Shown here: positions 23,854 through 31,231 of the stretch, piece by piece | Layout: every line of letters starts with the position of its first letter | Position numbering within the stretch: position 1 is the first letter of the stretch | Assembly (NCBI GenBank): GCA_028292405.1 | Contig: JAQGMJ010000050.1 | Location: 1 to 33,893, forward strand | Direction: 5' to 3' | DNA: 33,893 nt | From: Betaproteobacteria bacterium | Lineage (GTDB): Bacteria; Pseudomonadota; Gammaproteobacteria; Burkholderiales; JAEUOS01 | Position numbers and translations under genes: made by a program | Notes under the pieces: model-generated | Seen by the model: the letters and a program-made list of their open reading frames with translations, nothing else | What the model was told of the DNA's origin: nothing | Database searches by the model: none

Positions 23854-24029
23854 GAGAGTCTCCGGATATTTTTATCGGCGGCCGTCGAGGCGCCTGCGGC
23901 GATTGTCGCACCAATAAATTGTTCGCGCGGCGAATTGGCGTGCCGCCTGCGCCGCTGAACGACGGCAGGCTGACGGACTTTTTCGAAGCCGCCTGGGCGC
24001 GCAATCCAGGGGGCGGGCCGCCCCCTGCC

Positions 24030-25247
24030 TCAGCGCGCCGCCTTGTTCTGCAAGCTGAGCTGCTTCGGCAGAAAGGCCGCGACGATGCCCAGGAGCGGCA
24101 GATAGGCCACCGTGTGGTACACGAACTCCACGCTGGTGTGATCCGCCAGCACGCCGAGCACGGCGGCGCCCAGGCCGCCCATGCCGAAGGCAAAGCCGAA
24201 GAACAGGCCCGACACCATGCCGACGCGCCCGGGGATCAGCTCCTGCGCGAATACCAAAATGGCGGAGAAGGCGGAGGAGAGCAACAGGCCGATGACGATG
24301 GTGAGCGTCGTCGTCCAGAAGAGATCGGCGTGCGGCAGCAGCAGCGCGAATGGCGCCACGCCGAGGATCGATATCCAGATCACCGGCTTGCGGCCGATGC
24401 GGTCGCCCAGCGGGCCGCCGACCAGGGTGCCGAGCGCGGAAGCGAGCAGGAAGTAGAACAGGTGCACCTGCGCGCTGGGCACCGAGAGGCCGAATTTTTC
24501 CATCAGGTAAAAAGTGTAGAAGCTGCTGATGCCGGCGACGTAGAAATACTTGGAGAAGATGAGGATCAGCAGCACCGTGATGGCACCGGTTACCACGCGC
24601 GGCGGGTAGGGCGACTGCCGCGCGGCGGCGGCCTTGCGGCGCGCGCCGTGGGCCATTTGCACGGCGTACCAGGTGCCCACGCGCACCAGGATGACAATCG
24701 CCGCCGCGACGGCAAGCGCGAACCACGCCACGCTGCGCTGGCCGAAGGGTACGATGATGGCCGCCGCGATCAGCGGGCCGATGGCGCTGCCGACGTTCCC
24801 CCCGACCTGGAACAGCGATTGCGCCAGCCCATGCTGCCCTGCCGAAGCCAGCCGCGCGATGCGTGAAGACTCCGGGTGGAAAGTGGCGGACCCGGTGCCC
24901 ACCAGCGCCGCCGCCACCAGCACCATCGGGAAGCTGCTGGCGAAGGCCAGCAGCAGCAGGCCCAGCATCGTGCAGGCCATGCCCATCGGCAAGGAACGCG
25001 GCGTCGGATGCTTGTCGGTGTACAGGCCGATGGCCGGCTGCAGCAGCGAAGCGGTGAGCTGGAAGGTGAGGGTGATCAGGCCGATCTGCGCGAAGTTCAG
25101 CGAGAACTCGCCCTTGAGGATGGGGTACATCGCCAGGATCAGCGACTGCATGGTGTCGTTGACCATGTGCGAGATGCTCAGGGCGGAGAGCACACCGAGG
25201 GCGATCTTGGGACGGTCCGCGGAGAGCGGCAATGCTTGGGCGGTCAT
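24030..25247 (-). CDS. fsr: Fosmidomycin resistance MFS efflux protein
   Basis: The 405-residue protein is closely similar to E. coli Fsr (406 residues) from end to end, for example GLYTDKHPTPRSLPMGMACT, ALVGTGSATFHPESSRIARL, AQSLFQVGGNVGSAIGPL, LILIFSKYFYVAGISSFYTF and VSGLFFGFAFGMGGLGAAVL. It has 12 predicted transmembrane helices and should export fosmidomycin or related compounds by proton antiport across the inner membrane. The ATG at 25247 gives the family length; a start 40 codons upstream is open but unlike the family. No strong ribosome site is seen. Confidence 0.93.
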   Translation of the reverse strand: MTAQALPLSADRPKIALGVLSALSISHMVNDTMQSLILAMYPILKGEFSLNFAQIGLITLTFQLTASLLQPAIGLYTDKHPTPRSLPMGMACTMLGLLLLAFASSFPMVLVAAALVGTGSATFHPESSRIARLASAGQHGLAQSLFQVGGNVGSAIGPLIAAAIIVPFGQRSVAWFALAVAAAIVILVRVGTWYAVQMAHGARRKAAAARQSPYPPRVVTGAITVLLILIFSKYFYVAGISSFYTFYLMEKFGLSVPSAQVHLFYFLLASALGTLVGGPLGDRIGRKPVIWISILGVAPFALLLPHADLFWTTTLTIVIGLLLSSAFSAILVFAQELIPGRVGMVSGLFFGFAFGMGGLGAAVLGVLADHTSVEFVYHTVAYLPLLGIVAAFLPKQLSLQNKAAR

Positions 25248-25413
25248 GATGATGGGCGCGTTGATCAGGGAGCTTGCGGAGAGGTCGCGCAAGGGGGAGA
25301 AACCCGGCCGGCCAGGCTCTCGCCAACCCCATATTATAAGCCCGGGCCGCTTGTCCTGATTTCGCAATACCGTCAGGTTTTGTCGCGAAACGGACAGGGA
25401 TTCGCCCCAGCCG

Positions 25414-25441
25414 CGTCCCCGTAAGGCGTTTACGGACGCGG
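25414..25441. other. Stable hairpin in the gap between fsr and a small secreted peptide
   Basis: CGCGTCCCCGTAA and TTTACGGACGCG form a nearly perfect stem around a GGCG loop. It is in the 300-bp divergent gap between fsr (minus) and the peptide gene (plus) and may be in the 5' leader of either. No T run follows, so it is not an obvious terminator. Confidence 0.4.
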
Positions 25442-25545
25442 AAGTCCGACAAGCACCGATGCCGCACGGCGTTACCGCAGCGGAAAATAAGTTACATCGG
25501 CCGTGCGCCTATTCCGGCGTAGCGACAGACTTCCGGAGAAATCAA

Positions 25546-25692
25546 ATGAACCAGATCCTTAAGAACTTCAAGTGGCTCGCCGTTGCTTCGCTGTTCGCCT
25601 TCGGCGCCGGCGCTTACGCGGGCACCGACGATGGTAACGTGGGCAGCAATGCCTCGCAGCAAACGCCGGCTAGTTCCAGCCAGCAGAAGTAA
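25546..25692 (+). CDS. Tiny secreted Ser/Gln-rich peptide
   Basis: The protein has 48 residues from ATG 25546, preceded by CCGGAGAAATCAA. A signal peptide (MNQILKNFKWLAVASLFAFG, then AGAYA-GT) leaves a mature peptide of about 23 residues rich in Ser, Gln and Asn. A clear terminator follows. Signal, ribosome site and terminator together make it a real small gene. Function unknown; it has the same style as the secreted low-complexity protein at 13798-14181. Confidence 0.75.
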   Translation: MNQILKNFKWLAVASLFAFGAGAYAGTDDGNVGSNASQQTPASSSQQK

Positions 25693-25708
25693 AGTAAGGA
25701 AAGGCAGC

Positions 25709-25746
25709 AAGCCCGGCGCGGGGTTCCTCGTGCCGGGCTTTCTTTT
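25709..25746 (+). terminator. Rho-independent terminator
   Basis: AAGCCCGGC and GCCGGGCTT form a 9-bp perfect stem followed by TCTTTT. It ends the small secreted peptide gene. Confidence 0.85.
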
Positions 25747-25772
25747 GGCCAGTCGTTTACGCAAGCGGCCGC

Positions 25773-26159
25773 CTAGCCCAGCGTGTACTCCAGCACGTAC
25801 GAATGCTTGCCGCCCTCGCGCACGATGGCCATCGTCCCGCTGATCCCCTCCAGCGCTCCGGTGCCCGAGCCGGGCGCGATCAGGATGGTCATCGAGGGCG
25901 CGCTGCCGGCCGTCATCGTGCCCAGTTGCATCAGCGCGAAGCTGCCCGCGCGGCCGTCGAGCGTGCCGGTGATGCGCTCGATCGCCACGTAGCCCGCATT
26001 GCCGCTGGCCGGGTTGCCGGCGGAAAGCATCTCGCCTTTCGCCGTCGCCTCCAGGCCGCCGTGATAGGTCTTGGCAAGCGCCAGGCTGCCCAGGCTTGGG
26101 TCGGGCGCGTGGCCGGTGGGAGTAAGGGTGATCTCGAAGGTGCCGGTGGCGTGGGTCAT
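25773..26159 (-). CDS. DUF3224 family protein
   Basis: The 128-residue protein starts at ATG 26159 with GGAGTTACTACG upstream. It begins MTHATGTFEITLTPT and contains AKTYHGGLEATAKGEMLSAG, YVAIERITGTLDGRAGSFAL and GALEGISGTMAIVREGGKHS, which fit DUF3224 (avidin-like beta barrel). Proteins of this family are small and cytoplasmic with no known enzyme activity. It lies downstream of two small membrane-protein genes on the same strand. Confidence 0.85.
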   Translation of the reverse strand: MTHATGTFEITLTPTGHAPDPSLGSLALAKTYHGGLEATAKGEMLSAGNPASGNAGYVAIERITGTLDGRAGSFALMQLGTMTAGSAPSMTILIAPGSGTGALEGISGTMAIVREGGKHSYVLEYTLG

Positions 26160-26212
26160 CGTAGTAACTCCAAAAGTAATCGGGCAAACATGGGGCGCGC
26201 GGAAAGCCGGGC

Positions 26213-26710
26213 CTATTGCCCGGCGTTGCGCAGGCCGGCCTTGCGCGAGCAGGCGTAAGCCCCGGCGATGCTGCCAAGGAACGGCACGCCCAGTTGGTAC
26301 AGCGCATACCAGGCCGGCATGGCGCCGTTGTTCGGGTTGAGAAACATGATCACCGGGAACGAAGCTGCCAGCAGCCCGGTGGCGACGCCCTGCAACACCG
26401 GCGCGCCGCGCCCATACGCCGCCGACACCCAGCCCGAGGCGCAGGCGAACACGACGGCGGCGGCCACGCCCGACACCACGGGCAGCGAGAACGCGCTTTG
26501 GCCGATCAGCGCATTGGCCTGCTGTATCGTCCGGCCCTGCGCCAGGTAGATCCACAGCGTGACGGCCCCCAGCAGCGTGCCGAAGTAGGCCGGGCCCGCA
26601 ATCCCGATGGCCGCGCCCAGAAAGGCGGAGCGCCAGCTGAACCGCCGGGGAGAATCGGAATCTTGATCGAGATCGCAAGCCGGCTTCGGCGGTTCGAAAT
26701 TATTTTGCAT
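26213..26710 (-). CDS. Four-helix membrane protein of unknown function
   Basis: The protein has 165 residues from ATG 26710 (an ATG 12 codons earlier is possible). After a charged N-terminus (CDLDQDSDSPRRFSWR) come about four hydrophobic helices (FLGAAIGIAGPAYFGTLLGA, FSLPVVSGVAAAVVFACASG, VLQGVATGLLAASFPVIMFL, LGVPFLGSIAGAYAC). It is probably an inner-membrane protein. It lies between DUF3224 and another membrane protein, with gaps of 53 and 83 bp, so a common transcript is plausible. Confidence 0.65.
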   Translation of the reverse strand: MQNNFEPPKPACDLDQDSDSPRRFSWRSAFLGAAIGIAGPAYFGTLLGAVTLWIYLAQGRTIQQANALIGQSAFSLPVVSGVAAAVVFACASGWVSAAYGRGAPVLQGVATGLLAASFPVIMFLNPNNGAMPAWYALYQLGVPFLGSIAGAYACSRKAGLRNAGQ

Positions 26711-26793
26711 GGATGCGGCAACCCTGAAGTAAAAACGGCGAGGCAAGCCTGGCGGCGCGGGCAGAGGGGCGATAGCGCCCGCATCCGCCGCGG

Positions 26794-27294
26794 TCAGCCG
26801 CCTGTTTCATGGTTCCCCCGTCCCCACAAATTCCAGATCAGCACCAGCACCCCGTGCATCAGCGCCGCCGCGCCGGCCACCACGATCTCGAAGGCCTTGC
26901 GCGGGTACACCTCTTCTTCCAGTTCCGGTTTGGGCGGCAGCGAATCCGGCGCGGCCTCGGGCAGGAAGCCGTGCGGCAGCCAGGCCACCGCGGCGGCCAG
27001 CAGCACCGCGCCGAGCGCGATCAGGGCCAGCGCGCCGGGCACGCCGAAACGCGGCAGGCGCGGCGCGCAAAACAGGCCGGCGCCCAGGCCCGCGCCGATC
27101 AGCCAGTGCAAATGCGGCACCGGCATGCCGAGTCCCGCAAAGGCGAGCACGCCGGCGCCCAGCAGCAGCAGCACCTGCGGCGAGGTGAGTTCCTGCCAGC
27201 GCTGCTGCTGGCCGGCGCGGCGCGCCTGTTCCTCTTCTTCGGGCGTGCGCGGCGGTGTGAGGTTGCCGTTCTGCTCCGTGTCCTTGCCGTGCAT
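26794..27294 (-). CDS. Membrane protein of unknown function
   Basis: The 166-residue protein has an ATG at 27294 preceded by GGAGCGAGGCA. It has a charged, Glu/Gln-rich N-terminus (PEEEEQARRAGQQQRWQEL), about three or four hydrophobic segments (VLLLLGAGVLAFAGLGM, WLIGAGLGAGLF, ALALIALGAVLLAAAVAWL, IVVAGAAALMHGVLVLIWNL) and an acidic patch (PELEEEVY). It is divergent from folE, 175 bp away. No family recognised. Confidence 0.65.
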   Translation of the reverse strand: MHGKDTEQNGNLTPPRTPEEEEQARRAGQQQRWQELTSPQVLLLLGAGVLAFAGLGMPVPHLHWLIGAGLGAGLFCAPRLPRFGVPGALALIALGAVLLAAAVAWLPHGFLPEAAPDSLPPKPELEEEVYPRKAFEIVVAGAAALMHGVLVLIWNLWGRGNHETGG

Positions 27295-27469
27295 TGCCTC
27301 GCTCCACGCGCACCCGCCAGCGGGGGAAAGGCCCGGCTTGCGGAAAGGTTATGCGCGATATTGTGCTGCGTCTTGCGATATTCTCGCACCATTGCTGGCT
27401 GAGGCTGCCTTGCCCCTCCAAATCGAACCGGTCCGTTTTCTTCGGAGCCGGTCATTACCAGAGACAACG

Positions 27470-28072
27470 ATGAGCAAAGAAGACGATTCCGTAAACGGCG
27501 CCGTGCAAGGTTCCTCCTTTGGCGTCAATGACTGGCGCCACCTGCTGCGCTCCCTCGGCGAAGATCCGATGCGCCAGGGCCTGGTCGAAACCCCCGAGCG
27601 CGCCACCAAGGCCTGGGCGCACTGGACCCGTGGCTACAAGGAAGACCCGGTGGCCATCCTCAAGACCTTCGAGGACGGCAGCGAAAACTACAACCAGCTG
27701 ATCGTGGTGAAACGCATCCCGGTCTACTCGCATTGCGAACACCACCTGGCCCCCTTCTTCGGGCATGCGGCCATCGGCTACCTGCCCACCGGGCGCATCG
27801 TCGGCCTCTCCAAACTTACGCGCCTGGTCAACTGCTTCGCCGCGCGCCTGCAGGTGCAGGAAAGGCTGACGCAGCAGATCGCGCAGTCCCTGCTCGAACA
27901 TCTGCAGCCCAAGGCGGTCGGCGTGATCATCCGCTGCCGCCACATGTGCATGGAATCGCGCGGCATCGCGGTGGCGGGGGAAGAGACGGTGACTTCCGCC
28001 ATGCTCGGCGATCTCGAAAAGAACCAGGCGCAGCGCGCCGAGTTTCTGGCGCTGGTGGCGGACAGGGACTGA
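27470..28072 (+). CDS. folE: GTP cyclohydrolase I
   Basis: This 200-residue protein catalyses the first step of tetrahydrofolate synthesis, GTP to 7,8-dihydroneopterin triphosphate and formate. Zinc ligands are Cys89 and His92 in CEHHLAPFFG and Cys160 in RHMCMESRG. Other signatures are TPERATKAW, VGLSKLTRLVNCFAARLQVQ and TVTSAMLG. The length and motifs match FolE type IA. The ATG at 27470 follows a long AT/GC-mixed leader. No other folate genes are nearby. REP-like repeats follow the stop. Confidence 0.95.
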   Translation: MSKEDDSVNGAVQGSSFGVNDWRHLLRSLGEDPMRQGLVETPERATKAWAHWTRGYKEDPVAILKTFEDGSENYNQLIVVKRIPVYSHCEHHLAPFFGHAAIGYLPTGRIVGLSKLTRLVNCFAARLQVQERLTQQIAQSLLEHLQPKAVGVIIRCRHMCMESRGIAVAGEETVTSAMLGDLEKNQAQRAEFLALVADRD

Positions 28073-28384
28073 TCCGCAAGGCACAACGCAGGAATTTGGC
28101 ATCGGAGTCGTTTCGCTTTTTGAAATGACCTGATCCCGATATCGGGGCCGCGAAGTTCTTCACCTCGCATGCCGCGGTAGAAAATTAAACAGTAGCGCTC
28201 ACCCTGCTTCACTCCGCACCCCGGATATCGGGGTCAAGGGTCAGGCAAGTGCGCCCTGCGCTGTCCGACAAGCACCGACAGACTCCCGCGCGCGCGCAAG
28301 GTAAGGTCGTCATCAGGCGGTCCCATGCCGCCCCATGCCGCCCCATGTCGCCCCATGCCGCCCCATGTCGCCCTCAAGGCCCCC
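28073..28384. other. Intergenic region with palindromic and tandem repeats
   Basis: This 312-bp gap contains two inverted elements of related sequence, CCTGATCCCGATATCGGGG (28129-28147) and CCCCGGATATCGGGGTCAAG (about 28219-28238). Their GGGGTCA core recalls the palindrome at 13041-13100. A 10-bp tandem array (28322-28371) ends the gap. No gene is seen. Confidence 0.6.
28322..28371 (+). repeat. 10-bp tandem array with an ATG in every unit
   Basis: Five 10-bp units of CCCATG(C/T)CG type place ATG codons at 28325, 28335, 28345, 28355 and 28365. These fall successively in all three frames. The array lies at or just upstream of the MFS gene start. Confidence 0.95.
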
Positions 28385-29689
28385 ATGCCCATCGGATTAG
28401 CCGCGCCGCCCGCTTCTAGCCCCCCCGGTAATGCCACCGGTAACCCCACCGGCCCGCTCGCCGGCACCTGCACATCCTCGCTGCGCGCGCTCGACTGGCT
28501 GAATTTCTTCGTCGCCGACATGCAGGCATCGGTCGGCCCTTTCCTCGCCGTCTACTTGGCCTCGCAAGGCTGGAACGAGCTGCACGTCGGCCTTGCGCTC
28601 ACCGTGCTCGGCGTGTCCGCGATCGCCGCGCAGACGCCGGCGGGCGCGCTGGTCGACCGCACCCGCGCCAAGCGCGCCCTGGTCGCCGCCGCCACGGTGC
28701 TCACCGCCCTGAGCGCGCTGGCCGTCGCCTTCCGGCCGCAGCCGGCGGTGATCTACATCGCCGCCGCCATGATGGGCGTGGCCGGCGGCGTGCTCGGCTC
28801 CGCCATCTACGGCATCACCTTAGGCATCGCCGAACCCGGCGCCTTCGGCGCGCGCCAGGGCCGCAATCAATCCTTCAACGCCGCCGGCAACATTTTCGCC
28901 TCGGTGGCCGTCGGCCTGGCCGCCTACTTCATCGACAACCGCACGGCGCTGTTCGCCGGCGCCGCCTTTGCCATGCCCGCGCTGCTCTCGCTGGCCGCCC
29001 TCTCCGCGCGCGAGATCAACCACGAGCGCGCGCGCGGCGCGCAAAGCAGCGCCGACGCTTCCGGCTCCGCCTCCCCCGCCGGCTCCGCACCGCCGCTCAC
29101 CCTGCGCATGGTCTTCGCCAGGCGCCCCGTGCTGGTCTTCATCGCCTGCTCGGTGCTGTTCCATTTCGCCAACGGCTCCATGCTCCCCCTGGTCGGCCAG
29201 AAGCTCGCCCGCGGCCAGGGCGCCGGCTCGATGGCCTTCATGGCTGCCTGCGTCATCACCACCCAATGCGTCGCCGCCGCGGCCTCCGGCTGGATCGGCC
29301 GCGCCGCCGCGCGCGGGCGCAAGCCCCTGTTGCTCGCCGGCTTCGCCGTGCTGCCGCTGCGCGGCCTGCTCTACACCCTCACCGACAGCGCCACGCAGCT
29401 CGTCGCCATCCAGGTGCTCGACGGCATTGCGGTGGCCGTCTTCGGCGTCGTCTCCGTCCTGGTGATCGCCGACCTCACCGCCGGCAGCGGGCGCTTCAAC
29501 TACATGCTCGGCGCCATCAACACCACCGTCGGTATCGGCGCCGCCGCCAGCCAGGTCGCCGGCGGCGAGATCGTCCACCTCACCGACTTTCGCACCGGCA
29601 TGATCCTGCTCTCCGCCGTGGCCGTGGTTGCGCTGGTGCTGTTTGCGTGGGCGATGCCGGAGACGCGGGAGCGAAGGCGGGTTGCGTGA
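28385..29689 (+). CDS. MFS transporter
   Basis: The product is 434 residues from ATG 28385, chosen because AAGG lies just upstream. ATGs at 28325 and 28355 are in the same frame inside the tandem array and may also be used. About 12 hydrophobic helices are present, with the MFS loop 2-3 motif region near GALVDRTRAKRAL and a central charged loop (SAREINHERARGAQ). The C-terminal half resembles the N-terminal half only weakly. The transported substrate is unknown. The gene is flanked by repeats upstream and a gene-poor stretch downstream. Confidence 0.85.
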   Translation: MPIGLAAPPASSPPGNATGNPTGPLAGTCTSSLRALDWLNFFVADMQASVGPFLAVYLASQGWNELHVGLALTVLGVSAIAAQTPAGALVDRTRAKRALVAAATVLTALSALAVAFRPQPAVIYIAAAMMGVAGGVLGSAIYGITLGIAEPGAFGARQGRNQSFNAAGNIFASVAVGLAAYFIDNRTALFAGAAFAMPALLSLAALSAREINHERARGAQSSADASGSASPAGSAPPLTLRMVFARRPVLVFIACSVLFHFANGSMLPLVGQKLARGQGAGSMAFMAACVITTQCVAAAASGWIGRAAARGRKPLLLAGFAVLPLRGLLYTLTDSATQLVAIQVLDGIAVAVFGVVSVLVIADLTAGSGRFNYMLGAINTTVGIGAAASQVAGGEIVHLTDFRTGMILLSAVAVVALVLFAWAMPETRERRRVA

Positions 29690-29993
29690 GTTGCGATGTG
29701 AGGGATGCTGCGGGTGGTGATAGTCCTCTCGAAAATAGCTGGTCGGGACCACGGCCGCGGTCAATTCCGAAACCGCGCTATGTTCGGTCTCACACAGACG
29801 CCCGTCCGATTCCGTCCTATTGTCGCTGCACGAATTTCGCACCTCGAATCACGCCGAATTGGTCAGGCGTTGAAGGGAAAAGGGGGCGAAAAGATTTGAG
29901 CCATCCCTCCCTTGCAGCCGGTGCGCGCCAGAACATCCGGGTAAGGCCCGGACAGAGGCCTTTCCACTCTTTCTCACAGCGGACCAAGGAAAC
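29690..29993. other. Intergenic region between MFS and GFA genes
   Basis: These 304 bp are less GC-rich than the MFS gene and contain no convincing coding frame. Nothing recognisable apart from the ribosome site AAGGAAAC just before the GFA gene. Confidence 0.4.
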
Positions 29994-30410
29994 ATGATGG
30001 CGAAGAAAACATACCAAGGCTCGTGCCACTGCGGTGCGATCGCCTTTGAAGCCAAGATCGACTTCGATAAAGGAACGACGCGCTGTAATTGCTCGATTTG
30101 CACCAAGTCGCGCTTTTGGTTCGCGATCGTGCCGCCTGAAGATTTTGAAGTCAAAAAAGGCGAAGACCAGATGTCCGATTACTCGTGGGTTCCGCCTGGA
30201 AAATCCGAGTCCCACCTTCGCTATCGCTTCTGCAAGACCTGCGGTGTCCGCACCGTCGCAGAGGGAAACGGAGCCAAATTTTTCGCTGTGTCTATCGCCG
30301 CGCTGGACGGGATCGAGCAAGACGCCGATCAACTCGCCAAGTCGTTGAAATACAACGACGGCCGTCACGACGACCTCAAGCATGCGCCGGCCGACACGCG
30401 CCTGCTTTGA
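29994..30410 (+). CDS. GFA domain (glutathione-dependent formaldehyde-activating-like) protein
   Basis: The 138-residue protein has the zinc-binding cysteine pattern of the GFA fold: GSCHCGAI, CNCSICTKSRFW and CKTCGVR. ATG 29994 is preceded by AAGGAAAC. Gfa family members bind zinc and were named for S-hydroxymethylglutathione formation, but most are of unknown function. The gene is clearly lower in GC than the genes before and after, which suggests recent transfer. Confidence 0.88.
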   Translation: MMAKKTYQGSCHCGAIAFEAKIDFDKGTTRCNCSICTKSRFWFAIVPPEDFEVKKGEDQMSDYSWVPPGKSESHLRYRFCKTCGVRTVAEGNGAKFFAVSIAALDGIEQDADQLAKSLKYNDGRHDDLKHAPADTRLL

Positions 30411-30450
30411 ACGCGGTTGAACGCGCAAGCGCATCCTTCGGGGACGCGAA

Positions 30451-30498
30451 TCATTCGGGGACAGGCCACGATTCTTTCAAACATTGGTGGTCTGTCCT
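30451..30498. repeat. REP-like palindrome (GGGGACAGGCCACG / GGTGGTCTGTCC)
   Basis: The two arms are imperfect inverted repeats around ATTCTTTCAAACATT. TGGTCTGTCC-type arms recur in many betaproteobacterial intergenic repeats, but I only recognise the motif, not a named family. Confidence 0.45.
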
Positions 30499-30530
30499 AA
30501 TGTCCGCTTTCACTTGCCAGAGACGTCGCA

Positions 30531-30597
30531 TGCTGGCCCTGAAGTCACCCTTAGGGGATTCTTAGGGGATTAAAGGGGCCAGCAAGTGTCTTGAACA
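30531..30597. repeat. Non-coding end of the IS110-type remnant with inverted repeat
   Basis: TGCTGGCCCT (30531-30540) and AGGGGCCAGCA (30574-30584) are inverted, flanking a direct repeat of CTTAGGGGATT. This lies 3' of the transposase remnant. In IS1111-type members of IS110 the non-coding end carries subterminal inverted repeats and the guide RNA, so this may be a preserved element end. The boundary is not certain. Confidence 0.4.

Positions 30598-31231
<634 letters not shown>

Noticed and set aside
25444..28278. A 16-bp identical match (GTCCGACAAGCACCGA) at 25444 and 28263, considered as attachment sites
   Set aside because: No integrase or mobile-element genes lie between, and such a match is not far from chance in 34 kb of GC-rich DNA.
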